This document shows positions 31,527 through 39,959 of a stretch of DNA of 64,000 nt, piece by piece. The stretch's first letter is position 1. Each line of letters starts with the position of its first letter. Made by a program: the position numbers and the translations under genes. Origin of the DNA: Rufibacter latericius (GTDB lineage Bacteria > Bacteroidota > Bacteroidia > Cytophagales > Hymenobacteraceae); the NCBI RefSeq assembly GCF_003721515.1, contig NZ_RJJD01000010.1, positions 1 through 64,000 on the forward strand, given 5' to 3'. The notes beneath the pieces are model-generated. The model was not told the DNA's origin and ran no database searches. It worked only from the letters and a program-made list of their open reading frames with translations.

Positions 31527-32681
31527 CTATTTAGCGTAAGCCCGGGCGTCTTCTTCGGTGATGGTGTCTTCGCTCATGATCACCAGGCGTTCTACCACGT
31601 TCCGGAGTTCACGTACATTACCGCGCCAGTCAAGGCCTTGCAGGTAGGTGAGCGCTTCTGCTGAAATATTTTTGGGTTTGTTCCCGTAATCGCGGGCCAC
31701 GTCTTGCAGGAATTTAGTCACCAGATCAGGAATGTCTTCGCGGCGCTCGTTCAACGGAGGCACGTGGATCAGGATCACGCTTAAGCGGTGGTACAAGTCT
31801 TCCCGGAAGTTTTTGGCTTCAATCTCCTCCAGCAGGTTCTTGTTGGTGGCGGCCACCACGCGTACATCCACCGTAATGTCTTTGTCACCCCCAACGCGGG
31901 TGATCTTGTGCTCCTGCAATGCGCGCAATACTTTGGCCTGCGCCGATAAACTCATGTCCCCGATTTCGTCCAGGAACAACGTGCCGCCGTTGGCCTGCTC
32001 AAATTTCCCGATGCGCTGTTTCACGGCCGAGGTAAACGAGCCTTTCTCGTGCCCGAACAATTCGCTTTCAATCAATTCACTTGGAATGGCCGCACAATTC
32101 ACTTCCACCAAAGGACCCGAGGCGCGATTGCTCTGTTCATGCAAAGAGCGGGCGACCAGTTCTTTTCCGGCTCCGTTAGGCCCAGTGATAAGAACGCGGG
32201 CATCGGTAGGGGCTACTTTGGCAACAGCCGCTTTCACCTTAGACAAAGCAGGCGAGGCGCCTACCATCTCATAGGTCTTGGATATTTTCTTCTTAAGAGT
32301 CTTGGTTTCCGTCACCAGAGAGGCTTTGTCCAGCGCATTCCGCACCGAAACCAGCAGTCGATTCAGATCCGGTGGTTTCACCAGGAAATCATAGGCGCCT
32401 TTTTTGGTGGCCTCCACGGCCGTGTCAATGGTGCCGTGCGCCGAGATCATAATAAAAGGAGTGTCAGGCACCAGGATAGTGGCACGTTCCAGCACTTCCA
32501 TGCCGTCCATCTTGGGCATTTTGATGTCGCAGAGCACTACATCGTATTTGCTTTTCTGCAGGAGTTCCAGGCCGCGCTCGCCGTCTTCGGCTTCGTCTAC
32601 GGTATAGCTCTCGTATTCTAAAATTTCCTTGAGGGTGTAGCGGATGCTACGTTCATCATCAATGATCAGGATCTTGGGCAT
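31527..32681 (-). CDS. NtrC-like sigma-54 response regulator without DNA-binding domain
   Basis: A 384-residue response regulator. The receiver domain (~1-115) has the phosphoacceptor Asp52 (VVLCDIKMPKMDG). The AAA+ sigma-54 activation domain (~135-365) has Walker A GPNGAGKE, Walker B GGTLFLDEIGDM, and arginine-finger region YHRLSVILIHVPPLNERREDI. The usual GAFTGA sigma-54-contact loop reads GSFTSA. The protein stops after ITEEDARAYAK with no Fis-type helix-turn-helix; NtrC proteins are normally ~450-470 residues. It may act without specific DNA binding or with another partner. No histidine kinase is beside it. Confidence 0.9.
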   Translation of the reverse strand: MPKILIIDDERSIRYTLKEILEYESYTVDEAEDGERGLELLQKSKYDVVLCDIKMPKMDGMEVLERATILVPDTPFIMISAHGTIDTAVEATKKGAYDFLVKPPDLNRLLVSVRNALDKASLVTETKTLKKKISKTYEMVGASPALSKVKAAVAKVAPTDARVLITGPNGAGKELVARSLHEQSNRASGPLVEVNCAAIPSELIESELFGHEKGSFTSAVKQRIGKFEQANGGTLFLDEIGDMSLSAQAKVLRALQEHKITRVGGDKDITVDVRVVAATNKNLLEEIEAKNFREDLYHRLSVILIHVPPLNERREDIPDLVTKFLQDVARDYGNKPKNISAEALTYLQGLDWRGNVRELRNVVERLVIMSEDTITEEDARAYAK

Positions 32682-32759
32682 TTATCTTCTTTTTTCTGAG
32701 CGAACGGTGAAAGTTCGCAATTTATTTCCGTTGGATACGTGGGAAAAGCCCTCAGGGAT

Positions 32760-32797
32760 ATTTTTGGGCTGTTTACCATAAAATAGGTTCAAAACAG
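32760..32797. repeat. Dispersed intergenic palindrome, copy 11
   Basis: ATTTTTGGGCTGTTTACC, then ATAAAATAGGTTCAAAACAG. It is between cutC and the NtrC-like gene, both on the minus strand. Confidence 0.55.
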
Positions 32798-32822
32798 CTT
32801 TTAACGAATTCTAAACTTTGAC

Positions 32823-33596
32823 CTAAAGTGCCGCCGAAGCATTGTTCAGGTTTTGGGTCACTGCTTTCAGGGCTGCTATTCTTTGCGGAGAAGCTTCCAT
32901 GAGCGCGTATTCTGTAGGTAATGGAGTTCCTCCCATAGGCACTTCTTCACGCCGGAACTGCATCAGGCTTTCCTTCAGGTCACGGGCTGAGGCATGGACT
33001 TCTGAAACACCCGTTTTCTGCAGGAGGGAGGCCAAATTTTGTTCGTTGATTCCGCCGCCGGGCAAGATAATCAGTTTTTCGCCGGCTTTTTTCTGCAAAC
33101 CAGCAATCAGTTCGGCCCCCTCTGGTGCTGAGGCTTTTTGCCCCGAGGTCAGGAGCCGGTGTACACCTAATCGCTGTAAATCTTCCAGTGCCAGAAACGG
33201 GTCTGGGGTCAAATCAAACGCCCGGTGGAACGTGATGCTTAGGGGTTGGGTTAGTTCAATCAGTTCACGGGTGCGCAGCACGTCTATGTTACCATCTGGC
33301 AGCAAGATGCCCAGCACCACACCGTCGGCTCCAAGTTCTTTGGCCAAGGCTATGTCCTCCTTCATGACCGCAAACTCAAGGTCTGAATACAGGAAATCGC
33401 CGCGTCGCGGACGTATGAGAACGTGCAGCCCAATAGTCAAATGTTTTCGGCAAAGCCGGATCATTCCTGCGCTGGGGGTGGTGCCGCCTTCCACCAGGTT
33501 ATCGCAGAGTTCCACCCGCTGAGCTCCTGCCTTCTGCGCTATAATGGCCGATTGCACCGAATCTACACAGATTTCCAGCAGAACAGATTTCCCCAT
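32823..33596 (-). CDS. cutC: CutC-family protein
   Basis: A 257-residue TIM-barrel protein of the CutC family. Seen: LEICVDSVQSAIIAQKAGAQRVELCDNLVEGGTTPSAGMIRL (~6-48), HVLIRPRRGDFLYSD (~54-68), ITFHRAFDLTPDP (~119-131), RLLTSGQKASAPEGAELI and LPGGGINEQNL. It was named for copper homeostasis in E. coli, but a direct role in copper has been questioned. It starts 4 bases after the stop of the asparaginase gene on the same strand, so the two are an operon. Confidence 0.92.
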   Translation of the reverse strand: MGKSVLLEICVDSVQSAIIAQKAGAQRVELCDNLVEGGTTPSAGMIRLCRKHLTIGLHVLIRPRRGDFLYSDLEFAVMKEDIALAKELGADGVVLGILLPDGNIDVLRTRELIELTQPLSITFHRAFDLTPDPFLALEDLQRLGVHRLLTSGQKASAPEGAELIAGLQKKAGEKLIILPGGGINEQNLASLLQKTGVSEVHASARDLKESLMQFRREEVPMGGTPLPTEYALMEASPQRIAALKAVTQNLNNASAAL

Positions 33597-33600
33597 GGTG

Positions 33601-34578
33601 CTACAGCTTGAATTTGGCGTCTAATAGTTTGTTTGTCTGGATATCCCGCACGGCATAGTTGAAGCCACGCTGAATGCAATACCCCCCGTACTCGCCCTGT
33701 TTGTTGATGGCAATGAAGCCCACCTGCAGGTCTTTCACATTCTTCTGCTTCCGGATGATACGCTCCACCGCCAGTTGACAGGCTTTCTCGGGCGAATTGC
33801 CCTGGCGCATGAGTTCCACCACCAAGTGGCTGCCCACCATCCTGATCACCGCTTCGCCCAAACCTGTGGCTGTGGCGGCACCTATTTCATTGTCCACGAA
33901 CAGCCCGGCACCAATAATGGGAGAATCGCCCACTCGTCCTCTCATTTTGTAGGCAGCTCCGCTGGTGGTACAGGCACCGGCCAGGTTCCCGTGAGCATCC
34001 AGTGCCAGCAACCCGATGGTGTCATGGTTCTCAATGTTGATGACCGGTTTGTACTTAGACTCTTTAAGCCAGTTTTTCCAGTCTTTTTCAGATTCGGGCG
34101 TTAAAAGGTTCTCTTTCTGGAAGCCTTTGGCAAGGGCAAACTGCAGGGCCCCATCACCCACCAGCATCACGTGCGGCGTGTCTTCCATCACCTTACGCGC
34201 CACGGAGATGGGGTGCTTGATGTGTTGCAAATACGCCACCGATCCGCAGTTACTGTCTTTGTCCATGATGCAGGCATCAAGCGTCACATTTCCTTCCCGG
34301 TCTGGAAAGCCCCCGTACCCTACGGTCCGCACGTTTGGGTCTGCCTCTGGAACGCGTACACCGGCTTCCACGGCATCCAAGGCATGTCCGTTCTGGGAGA
34401 GAATTTTCCAGGCGGCTTCGTTGGCCGGCATCCCATGGTCCCAAGTGGAGATGACCAGCGGCTTATTGGCTTTCCCTTTCTGAATGGTGCCCGAAAAAGC
34501 CCGGTGAATGGGGTAGAGTCCGCCCACAAAGGCGGTTCCCAGCGCTGAGAGCCGGAGGAAGTGACGTCTGCTTTTCAT
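33601..34578 (-). CDS. N4-(beta-N-acetylglucosaminyl)-L-asparaginase / isoaspartyl peptidase, Tat-exported
   Basis: A 325-residue Ntn-hydrolase. The N-terminus MKSRRHFLRLSALGTAFVGG is a twin-arginine export signal. The autocleavage site is in NHDTIGLLALD, making Thr187 the new N-terminal nucleophile; GRVGDSPIIGAGLFVDNEIGAATATGLGE (~215-245) is the family's substrate loop. It cleaves the GlcNAc-Asn link of glycopeptides or beta-aspartyl peptides in the periplasm; which one is not decided. The ATG at 34578 puts the Tat motif at the N-terminus. Confidence 0.9.
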   Translation of the reverse strand: MKSRRHFLRLSALGTAFVGGLYPIHRAFSGTIQKGKANKPLVISTWDHGMPANEAAWKILSQNGHALDAVEAGVRVPEADPNVRTVGYGGFPDREGNVTLDACIMDKDSNCGSVAYLQHIKHPISVARKVMEDTPHVMLVGDGALQFALAKGFQKENLLTPESEKDWKNWLKESKYKPVINIENHDTIGLLALDAHGNLAGACTTSGAAYKMRGRVGDSPIIGAGLFVDNEIGAATATGLGEAVIRMVGSHLVVELMRQGNSPEKACQLAVERIIRKQKNVKDLQVGFIAINKQGEYGGYCIQRGFNYAVRDIQTNKLLDAKFKL

Positions 34579-35227
34579 GTTTGTTAGAGTGGGGTAGGTT
34601 TGTGTCTTGTGAAGGTAGTAAAGGATGGTGCATTTCAAGCCTGATTTTAGGAAAACGGGTTTAAAATGGCAAAACTGTAATCTCTTTAAATCTGTCGCAG
34701 GCTAGTCCATCATCAGTTATGGTTTCTCTTATTGGCTGCCCCTTTGAGGGGTAAGTGGCTGATTCATTCCCCGCAAACCATGGTTCAAGTTTTCAACCTG
34801 GACCTACCTTGGGCTGAAGTTAGCAAATCAGTGAGGCGATAGCCTTAAAATCCCTTTATGGGTCTTTACTTTCCTGTATCCTTTCTTCTAACCTTAGGGC
34901 TGCAGCCGCATCCTGCTGAGGTTTGTCAGGTTGATCCTTGATGCTCAACTAAACCAAAAGAATCTAGAAGAAAAAAAACTTACTGACGCTCAGCCAGTCT
35001 TTTCTTCACAAAGGAGGTCCATCTGGCTTCCGCCTTCTGTTCCATAGCCCACGTGGGCTACAGCCATTTGAACCGTTTTAGGGTGCGGCAGGGCGTACCT
35101 CGGCCTCAGGTAGACCTTCGGCATATCCTTCCGCAATTGGGCTGATTATGGTTTGAACTGAAGCATGTCTTTTCTTGCTTTTTTAGGCCAAAGGTGAGAC
35201 AGTTGTTTTTAAGCCCGTTTTCTGAAA
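34579..35227. other. Intergenic region with palindrome copies and a possible gene remnant
   Basis: No intact gene. A palindrome copy lies at 34632-34668 and another at 35205-35231. On the minus strand around 34980-35150, fragments in different frames read like protein (EQKAEARWTSFVKKRLAERQ then stop; QTIISPIAEGYAEGLPEAEVRP), which may be a frameshifted remnant of a lost gene. The remaining ~300 bases show nothing. Confidence 0.4.
34632..34668. repeat. Dispersed intergenic palindrome, copy 12
   Basis: ATTTCAAGCCTGATTTT, then AGGAAAACGGGTTTAAAATG; a good copy upstream of the asparaginase gene. Confidence 0.6.
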
Positions 35228-35231
35228 CTAT
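35205..35231. repeat. Dispersed intergenic palindrome, partial copy 13
   Basis: GTTTTTAAGCCCGTTTT then CTGAAACTAT. The right arm is cut short where the RES toxin gene ends. Confidence 0.45.
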
Positions 35232-35689
35232 TTTACAAAAAGCCGCTCGTCAAAGGGGAAGGGCTCAGTGCTGATGAGTTCCAGTTGACTGAATTGGGGG
35301 TGGCGGGGATTGAACAGGTAGTTGTGATCGCCTTGCACCACGGCGGAGGGGACTTTCAGGCCCACGAACTTGCCTTCTTGCACGAAGGCGTCACCAATGA
35401 GTTGGGTGGCATTGGGGTGGGGGAAAGATCTCCAGTCATGGGGCAGTTCGGAGGGGAGTACTTCACGGAGGGCGAGTTGGTCTGGTACTTCCAGGGTGAT
35501 GAGCCAGTAATCAGCGGGGACAATGCCTAAAGGCGTGTGCACAGCAATTTCGGTGGTGCAAAGGGCGCGGGACTCGCAGGTGTATAGCACGGCGGTGCCT
35601 TTGCTGTTCCAACGGCCGCCCGCCAACTCAGCACCGCGGCCCGAGAGATCGTTTTTGTAAAGACCTTTGCTCAGCCGGAAAACAATCAT
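35228..35689 (-). CDS. RES-domain toxin (NAD-degrading)
   Basis: A 153-residue toxin of the RES family, known to degrade NAD+ and related in fold to ADP-ribosyltransferases. The family's key residues are visible: Arg in MIVFRLSKGLY (Arg5), Glu in CTTEIAVH (Glu47) and Ser in LKVPSAVVQGDHNYLFNP (~115). It overlaps the upstream antitoxin gene by 4 bases (ATGA), so translation is coupled. Length is typical. Its activity should be held in check by the paired Xre/ParS-type antitoxin. Confidence 0.9.
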   Translation of the reverse strand: MIVFRLSKGLYKNDLSGRGAELAGGRWNSKGTAVLYTCESRALCTTEIAVHTPLGIVPADYWLITLEVPDQLALREVLPSELPHDWRSFPHPNATQLIGDAFVQEGKFVGLKVPSAVVQGDHNYLFNPRHPQFSQLELISTEPFPFDERLFVK

Positions 35690-36120
35690 GCCAGCACGCC
35701 GTGTTCAATGCGCGTGAGCTCGTCTTTGAGCAAACTGATCCCGAAGGTGGTATCCAAAAGGCTTTTAGGCGTGATGCCGCCCAAGGCCACGTTCTTGGCT
35801 TCGAGCCAGGCGTTGAAGCTCTCTGGGTTGCCAAATACCTCAATGCCGCGTTTGTACAGCAAGGTCACCTCAAGGATCTTCTCGGAATGGATCGGGTCAA
35901 ATGTTTTCTTTTCCTTTTTGTACCGCTGAATGGTGCGCTCAGACAAGTGCAGAAAAACCGACCATTCACTCAGGTTGAACGGACTCTGGCTCGCGATCTT
36001 CACAAACAGCGGGTACTTGATGCCTTGACGCACCGTCTGCACCAGCATCAGGATGTCACGGTCATCAACCGAGGTATTGGAAAGGTTCGTTTCTAGATTG
36101 AGTGCCGCTGCCATAGTCAT
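35686..36120 (-). CDS. Xre/MbcA/ParS-family antitoxin
   Basis: A 144-residue antitoxin. The central region FNLSEWSVFLHLSERTIQRYKKEKKTFDPIHSEKILEV (~48-86) is the Xre-like DNA-binding helix-turn-helix, and the C-terminal part (EVFGNPESFNAWLEAKNVALGGITPKSLLDTTFGISLLKDELTRIEHG, ~94-141) is the DUF2384/MbcA-ParS toxin-binding domain. It neutralises the RES toxin and should repress the operon through the inverted repeat upstream (36145-36165). The order antitoxin then toxin is usual for RES-Xre pairs. Confidence 0.9.
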   Translation of the reverse strand: MTMAAALNLETNLSNTSVDDRDILMLVQTVRQGIKYPLFVKIASQSPFNLSEWSVFLHLSERTIQRYKKEKKTFDPIHSEKILEVTLLYKRGIEVFGNPESFNAWLEAKNVALGGITPKSLLDTTFGISLLKDELTRIEHGVLA

Positions 36121-36144
36121 GCTCGTTTAAGTCAAAGGTAACAA

Positions 36145-36165
36145 TTGTCGTTTAATTAACGACAA
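36145..36165. promoter_or_regulatory. Operator of RES-Xre operon
   Basis: A perfect inverted repeat TTGTCGTT, 5-base spacer TAATT, AACGACAA, 25 bases upstream of the antitoxin start. Its position and symmetry fit autorepression by the dimeric Xre-type antitoxin. Confidence 0.7.
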
Positions 36166-36283
36166 CTGTCCTGAATTAGTTTACACGATCTTTTCCAAAA
36201 AGAGGCAGTAAAAGGGTGGATGGAAAGAGAAGAAAAAAACCGTAATCATGGCTTATTTAAATAAGCAGTAACTACACAAAGCT

Positions 36284-36320
36284 GTTTTAACCCTGTTTTA
36301 GAGAAAAAGGCCTGAAAACC
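36284..36320. repeat. Dispersed intergenic palindrome, copy 14
   Basis: GTTTTAACCCTGTTTTAG, then AGAAAAAGGCCTGAAAACC. It lies upstream of both divergent neighbours, so it is not a terminator for either. Confidence 0.6.
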
Positions 36321-36425
36321 GGATCGTGGCAGTTTTTAGTTGATAATCTTCGCCTGGGTTCTTCCTTTAGTTGCAGCTTCGGTTTAAAGTGCCTATTCTT
36401 ATCCCTTGCTTTTACTTACCCTTAC

Positions 36426-37688
36426 ATGATCCGGAAGAAACCTCTCTATAAAAGCCTTTATTTCCAAGTAATTTCTGCCATTGCCACTGGGGTCCTGCTG
36501 GGGCATTTTATGCCAGATCTGGCGGTGCAATTGAAGCCGCTGGGCGATGCCTTTATCAAGCTGGTCAAAATGATGATCGGGCCGGTGGTGTTCTGCACCA
36601 TTGTCACGGGTATTGCCGGCATGCAGGACATGAAACAGGTGGGCCGGGTAGGGGTGAAAGCGCTGCTGTATTTTGAGGTCCTCACCACGGTGGCGCTGCT
36701 GCTGGGTTTGTTGGTGGTGAATGTGCTGGAGCCGGGAATTGGCATGCACGTAAACGCTGCTAGCCTGGATACCGAAGCTTTGTCGGCGGTGACCAGTGGC
36801 GGAGAGAAAACGGATCAGCAGGGAGTGGTTGGTTTCCTGATGCACCTCATCCCTAACAACATCGTGGATGCATTGGCCAAAGGTGATCTGTTACAGATCC
36901 TGCTTTTCTCGGTACTTTTCGGGTTTGGCTTGTCAAAGATAGGCGAGCGGGGCCGTCCGGTTTATTCCGGAATCCAGTCGTTGTCCAATGCGCTCTTTGC
37001 CGTCATCCACCTCATTATGAAATTCGCGCCGCTGGGGGCTTTGGGCGCTATGGCCTATACCATAGGGAAGTACGGGCTGGCTTCTTTGGGTGCTTTGGGC
37101 CAATTGATGGGTTCTTTTTACCTCACCTGTGTGGTCTTTATCGTGGTTATTTTGGGAACGGTTATGAAAACCATGGGCCTCAGTATATTCAGGCTCCTCC
37201 GCTACATACGGGAAGAACTTTTGATTGTGCTGGGAACTTCCTCCTCAGAGGCGGCGCTGCCTTCCTTGATTGAGAAACTAGAGAAACTGGGCTGCGCCAA
37301 ACCAGTGGTAGGGTTGGTGGTGCCCACCGGATATTCCTTCAACCTGGACGGAACCTCCATTTACCTGACCATGGCCGCCGTCTTCGTAGCCCAAGCCACT
37401 GATACCCCGCTGGATTTCGGTCATCAGCTTACCTTGCTTTTGGTGTTATTGCTTACGTCTAAAGGGGCGGCGGGTGTAACTGGGAGTGGCTTTATTACGC
37501 TGGCTGCTACGTTGCCGGTGGCCGGCAATATTCCGGTGGCGGGGTTGGCCTTAATTCTGGGCATAGACCGCTTTATGAGTGAGGCTCGCGCGCTCACTAA
37601 CCTCATCGGCAATGCCGTGGCCACCATCTTCGTTGCGAAGTGGGAAAAAGAGATAGACCTGGAAAAGGCTAAAAACTTGATCGGGTAA
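36426..37688 (+). CDS. Dicarboxylate/cation symporter (DctA/GltP family)
   Basis: A 420-residue inner-membrane transporter of the dicarboxylate/amino acid:cation symporter family, with about eight helices and two re-entrant loops. Family signatures seen: serine-rich loop [21 protein letters not shown] (~272-292), [24 protein letters not shown] (~306-330) and [21 protein letters not shown] (~342-362). It imports C4-dicarboxylates (as DctA) or glutamate/aspartate with protons or sodium. A palindrome-derived terminator follows. Confidence 0.9.
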   Translation: MIRKKPLYKSLYFQVISAIATGVLLGHFMPDLAVQLKPLGDAFIKLVKMMIGPVVFCTIVTGIAGMQDMKQVGRVGVKALLYFEVLTTVALLLGLLVVNVLEPGIGMHVNAASLDTEALSAVTSGGEKTDQQGVVGFLMHLIPNNIVDALAKGDLLQILLFSVLFGFGLSKIGERGRPVYSGIQSLSNALFAVIHLIMKFAPLGALGAMAYTIGKYGLASLGALGQLMGSFYLTCVVFIVVILGTVMKTMGLSIFRLLRYIREELLIVLGTSSSEAALPSLIEKLEKLGCAKPVVGLVVPTGYSFNLDGTSIYLTMAAVFVAQATDTPLDFGHQLTLLLVLLLTSKGAAGVTGSGFITLAATLPVAGNIPVAGLALILGIDRFMSEARALTNLIGNAVATIFVAKWEKEIDLEKAKNLIG

Positions 37689-37694
37689 AAGGCA

Positions 37695-37728
37695 TTTAGG
37701 GGCCGATTTCCATAAATCGGCCCCTAAA
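37695..37728. terminator. Terminator derived from dispersed palindrome (copy 15)
   Basis: TTTAGGGGCCGATTT and AAATCGGCCCCTAAA form a perfect 15-bp stem with loop CCAT. The layout (TTTAGG..., central T and A tracts) is that of the dispersed palindrome. It lies between the convergent symporter and HxlR genes. Confidence 0.8.
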
Positions 37729-37730
37729 CG

Positions 37731-38111
37731 TTATACCTCTTCTGGGTGGTAGATAATCTTGTCGCGGTGCTTCATGCCCCAATCACGCAGTTCGTTGATG
37801 ACCGGGGTAAGGCTGTGGCCGTAATCGGTGATGGAGTACTCCACGGTAACCGGAGACGTATCATGCACGGTGCGTTTCACCAGTTTGTTCATCTCCAGCT
37901 CTTTCAGTTCTTTGGAGAGCATCTTGGCGGTAATGCCCTGCACATCGCGGTGAAGTTCTTTAAAGCGTCTTTTATGCACGCAGAGAGCCACAATAATCGG
38001 AATCTTCCATTTCCCGCTTAAAATGTCCAGCGCATCTCTGATGGGCAGGATATGGGTGATGCAAAGGTTGCGATCTTGTTTGATGACGGGTTCTTTGATA
38101 AGTGCTTCCAT
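37731..38111 (-). CDS. HxlR-family transcriptional regulator
   Basis: A 126-residue winged-helix regulator. The pattern ALDILSGKWKIPIIVALCVHKRRFKELHRDVQGITAKMLSKELKELEMNKLVKR (~25-80) is the HxlR domain, and PVTVEYSITDYGHSLTPVINELRDWG forms the wing and dimer helix. Regulators of this family often control the adjacent divergent oxidoreductase; here a nitroreductase gene starts 123 bases away on the other strand, with a palindromic candidate operator between. Confidence 0.9.
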   Translation of the reverse strand: MEALIKEPVIKQDRNLCITHILPIRDALDILSGKWKIPIIVALCVHKRRFKELHRDVQGITAKMLSKELKELEMNKLVKRTVHDTSPVTVEYSITDYGHSLTPVINELRDWGMKHRDKIIYHPEEV

Positions 38112-38130
38112 ATTAGTATGATTTCTACGG

Positions 38131-38144
38131 GTATACTAGTATAC
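38131..38144. promoter_or_regulatory. Candidate HxlR operator
   Basis: The perfect palindrome GTATACTAGTATAC lies in the divergent region, 20 bases upstream of the HxlR start; it fits the symmetry of a dimeric winged-helix repressor. Confidence 0.45.
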
Positions 38145-38181
38145 AAACGTAAACCAGTATCTATTTGAAACCAAATGTACG

Positions 38182-38189
38182 TAAATTTG
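38182..38189 (+). promoter_or_regulatory. Bacteroidota -7 box of nitroreductase gene
   Basis: TAAATTTG is a perfect TAnnTTTG box 45 bases upstream of the start codon; a TTTG lies at 38164-38167, closer than the usual 19-20 bases. Confidence 0.45.
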
Positions 38190-38234
38190 TTTATACAACT
38201 ATAGTAGAGACAATTATTTTAACGTAACCGTTCG

Positions 38235-38867
38235 ATGAACTTACTGCACGACCTGAACTGGCGCTACGCCACTAAACGGATGACGGGAGAGAAAATTCCC
38301 CAGGATAAATTAAACAATATCTTAGAGGCCATTCGGCTTTCTGCCTCTTCCATGGGTTTCCAGCCCTACAACGTGGTGGTTGTTGAAGACCCGGAAGTAC
38401 TGAAGCAGATCCACGCCGAAGCCGCCAAGCAGCCGCAGGTGATTGAGGGATCGCACTTACTGGTGTTTGCCGCCTGGGATAATCTAACGGAAGCCCAAGT
38501 GACCGAATACATGGAGAGAATTGCCGCCGAAAGAGGGGTTAGCCTTGAGTCCCTGGCTGGTTTTGCGCAAAGCCTTACCGGAGTGATCAACAGTAGAACC
38601 GCAGAGGAAAACTTCCAGTGGGCTGCAAGACAAGCGTACATCGCTCTGGGAACCGGTCTGGTAGCTGCTTCCCACGAGAAAGTGGATTCTACCCCAATGG
38701 AAGGTTTCAATCCGGCGGCCTTAGATGAACTGCTAGGCTTGCGTGAGAAAGGCCTGCGTAGCGTGGCTTTGCTGGCCCTTGGTTACCGCGATGCCGAGAA
38801 TGACAAACTGGCCTCGGCCAAGAAAGTGCGCCGACCATCTGAAGAATTTTTCCTGACCGTAGCGTAA
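38235..38867 (+). CDS. NAD(P)H-dependent nitroreductase-family oxidoreductase
   Basis: A 210-residue FMN enzyme of the NfsB/nitroreductase family. Seen: LNWRYATKRMTGEKIPQDKLNNILEAIRLSASSMGFQPYNVVVVEDPEVL (~6-55, FMN-phosphate binding Arg and Ser region), WAARQAYIALGTGLVAASHEKVDSTPMEGFNP (~133-165) and LALGYRDAENDKLASAKKVRRPSEEFF. It reduces nitro or quinone compounds with NAD(P)H; the physiological substrate is unknown. It is probably controlled by the divergent HxlR regulator. Confidence 0.9.
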   Translation: MNLLHDLNWRYATKRMTGEKIPQDKLNNILEAIRLSASSMGFQPYNVVVVEDPEVLKQIHAEAAKQPQVIEGSHLLVFAAWDNLTEAQVTEYMERIAAERGVSLESLAGFAQSLTGVINSRTAEENFQWAARQAYIALGTGLVAASHEKVDSTPMEGFNPAALDELLGLREKGLRSVALLALGYRDAENDKLASAKKVRRPSEEFFLTVA

Positions 38868-38898
38868 CCAATCTTCTTTTTAAGAGAATAACCCATAG

Positions 38899-38938
38899 AA
38901 CCCGCTGAGTTGCCAGTTGTCTGGTCTCAGCGGGTTTT
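38899..38938 (+). terminator. Rho-independent terminator
   Basis: AACCCGCTGAG and CTCAGCGGGTT form an 11-bp stem followed by TTTT; it ends the nitroreductase transcript before the aldo/keto reductase gene. Confidence 0.75.
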
Positions 38939-38974
38939 CACCTTTTACCGTTTTAACCCTTCTTTTACCAAACT

Positions 38975-39925
38975 ATGCAAAAACGCACCTTAGGAAAATC
39001 AGGGCTGGAAGTAGCCCCGCTGGCTTTCGGCGGAAACGTCTTCGGCTGGACCATTGACCAGAATACCTCTTTTCAACTGCTGGATGCCTTCACCGATGCT
39101 GGCTTCAACCTGATTGACACCGCCGACGGCTACTCGGTCTGGGTTCCCGGCCATACCGGAGGTGAGTCAGAGACCATCATCGGCAACTGGCTGAAATCCC
39201 GCGGCAACCGCGACAAAGTGGTCATCGCCACTAAAGTAGGCTGGGAGATCGCTCCGGATAAAAAGGGCCTGAAGAAAAGCTACATCTTTGAACGGGTAGA
39301 GGAATCGCTACGCCGCCTCCAAACCGACTATATTGATCTGTACCAGTCGCACGTGGACGATGCCAGCACGCCTTTTGAGGAAACCCTGGAAGCCTACGAT
39401 CAGCTCATCAAAGCCGGAAAAGTGCGCGCGATTGGAGCCTCCAACATCAAAGCCGACCGTCTGCAGCAAGCCCTGGAAACAAGCAAACAGCACCATCTGC
39501 CCATTTACCAAAGCCTGCAACCCGAGTACAACCTTTATAGCCGCCAGGAATTCGAAGAGGCTTTAGAACCTTTGTGCCTGCAGGAAGGAATTGGCGTGAT
39601 CAGCTACTACGCCCTGGCCAGCGGTTTCCTGACCGGCAAGTACCGCTCAGAATCCGACCTGAACAAAAGCCCTCGTGGCGGAGGCGTAAAGCGCTTTCTC
39701 AACGAACGCGGCTTCAGCATCTTATCGGCCCTGGATGAAGTAGCTGCCCGGCACAATGCCAACCCTGCCCAAATTTCCCTTGCTTGGCTCATGGCCCGCC
39801 CCAGCATCACCGCCCCCATCGCCAGCGCCACCAGTTTGGAACAGTTGAATGATTTAACCAAAGCGGCACAAATAACTTTAAGCCAGGAAGATATTGCCTT
39901 GCTGGACAAGGCCAGCGCTTATTAA
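38975..39925 (+). CDS. Aldo/keto reductase
   Basis: A 316-residue NADPH-dependent (beta/alpha)8 oxidoreductase. Catalytic tetrad parts are visible: Asp and Tyr in FNLIDTADGYSVW (~45-58), Lys in VVIATKVGWE (~82), His in DLYQSHVDDA (~128). Cofactor-binding signature near SITAPIASATSLEQLNDL. It resembles the YghZ/general stress-type aldo-keto reductases; substrate unknown. Preceded by its own terminator-separated region and followed by a strong composite terminator. Confidence 0.9.
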   Translation: MQKRTLGKSGLEVAPLAFGGNVFGWTIDQNTSFQLLDAFTDAGFNLIDTADGYSVWVPGHTGGESETIIGNWLKSRGNRDKVVIATKVGWEIAPDKKGLKKSYIFERVEESLRRLQTDYIDLYQSHVDDASTPFEETLEAYDQLIKAGKVRAIGASNIKADRLQQALETSKQHHLPIYQSLQPEYNLYSRQEFEEALEPLCLQEGIGVISYYALASGFLTGKYRSESDLNKSPRGGGVKRFLNERGFSILSALDEVAARHNANPAQISLAWLMARPSITAPIASATSLEQLNDLTKAAQITLSQEDIALLDKASAY

Positions 39926-39959
39926 TTTTTTTAGCAGTAACCTAGTTGCTGTCTTTACC

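Larger units (their letters stand above)
36121..36425. other. Divergent intergenic region of TA operon and symporter
   Basis: About 305 bases without a gene. It holds the toxin-antitoxin operator (36145-36165), a palindrome copy (36284-36320) and presumably both promoters. Confidence 0.6.
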
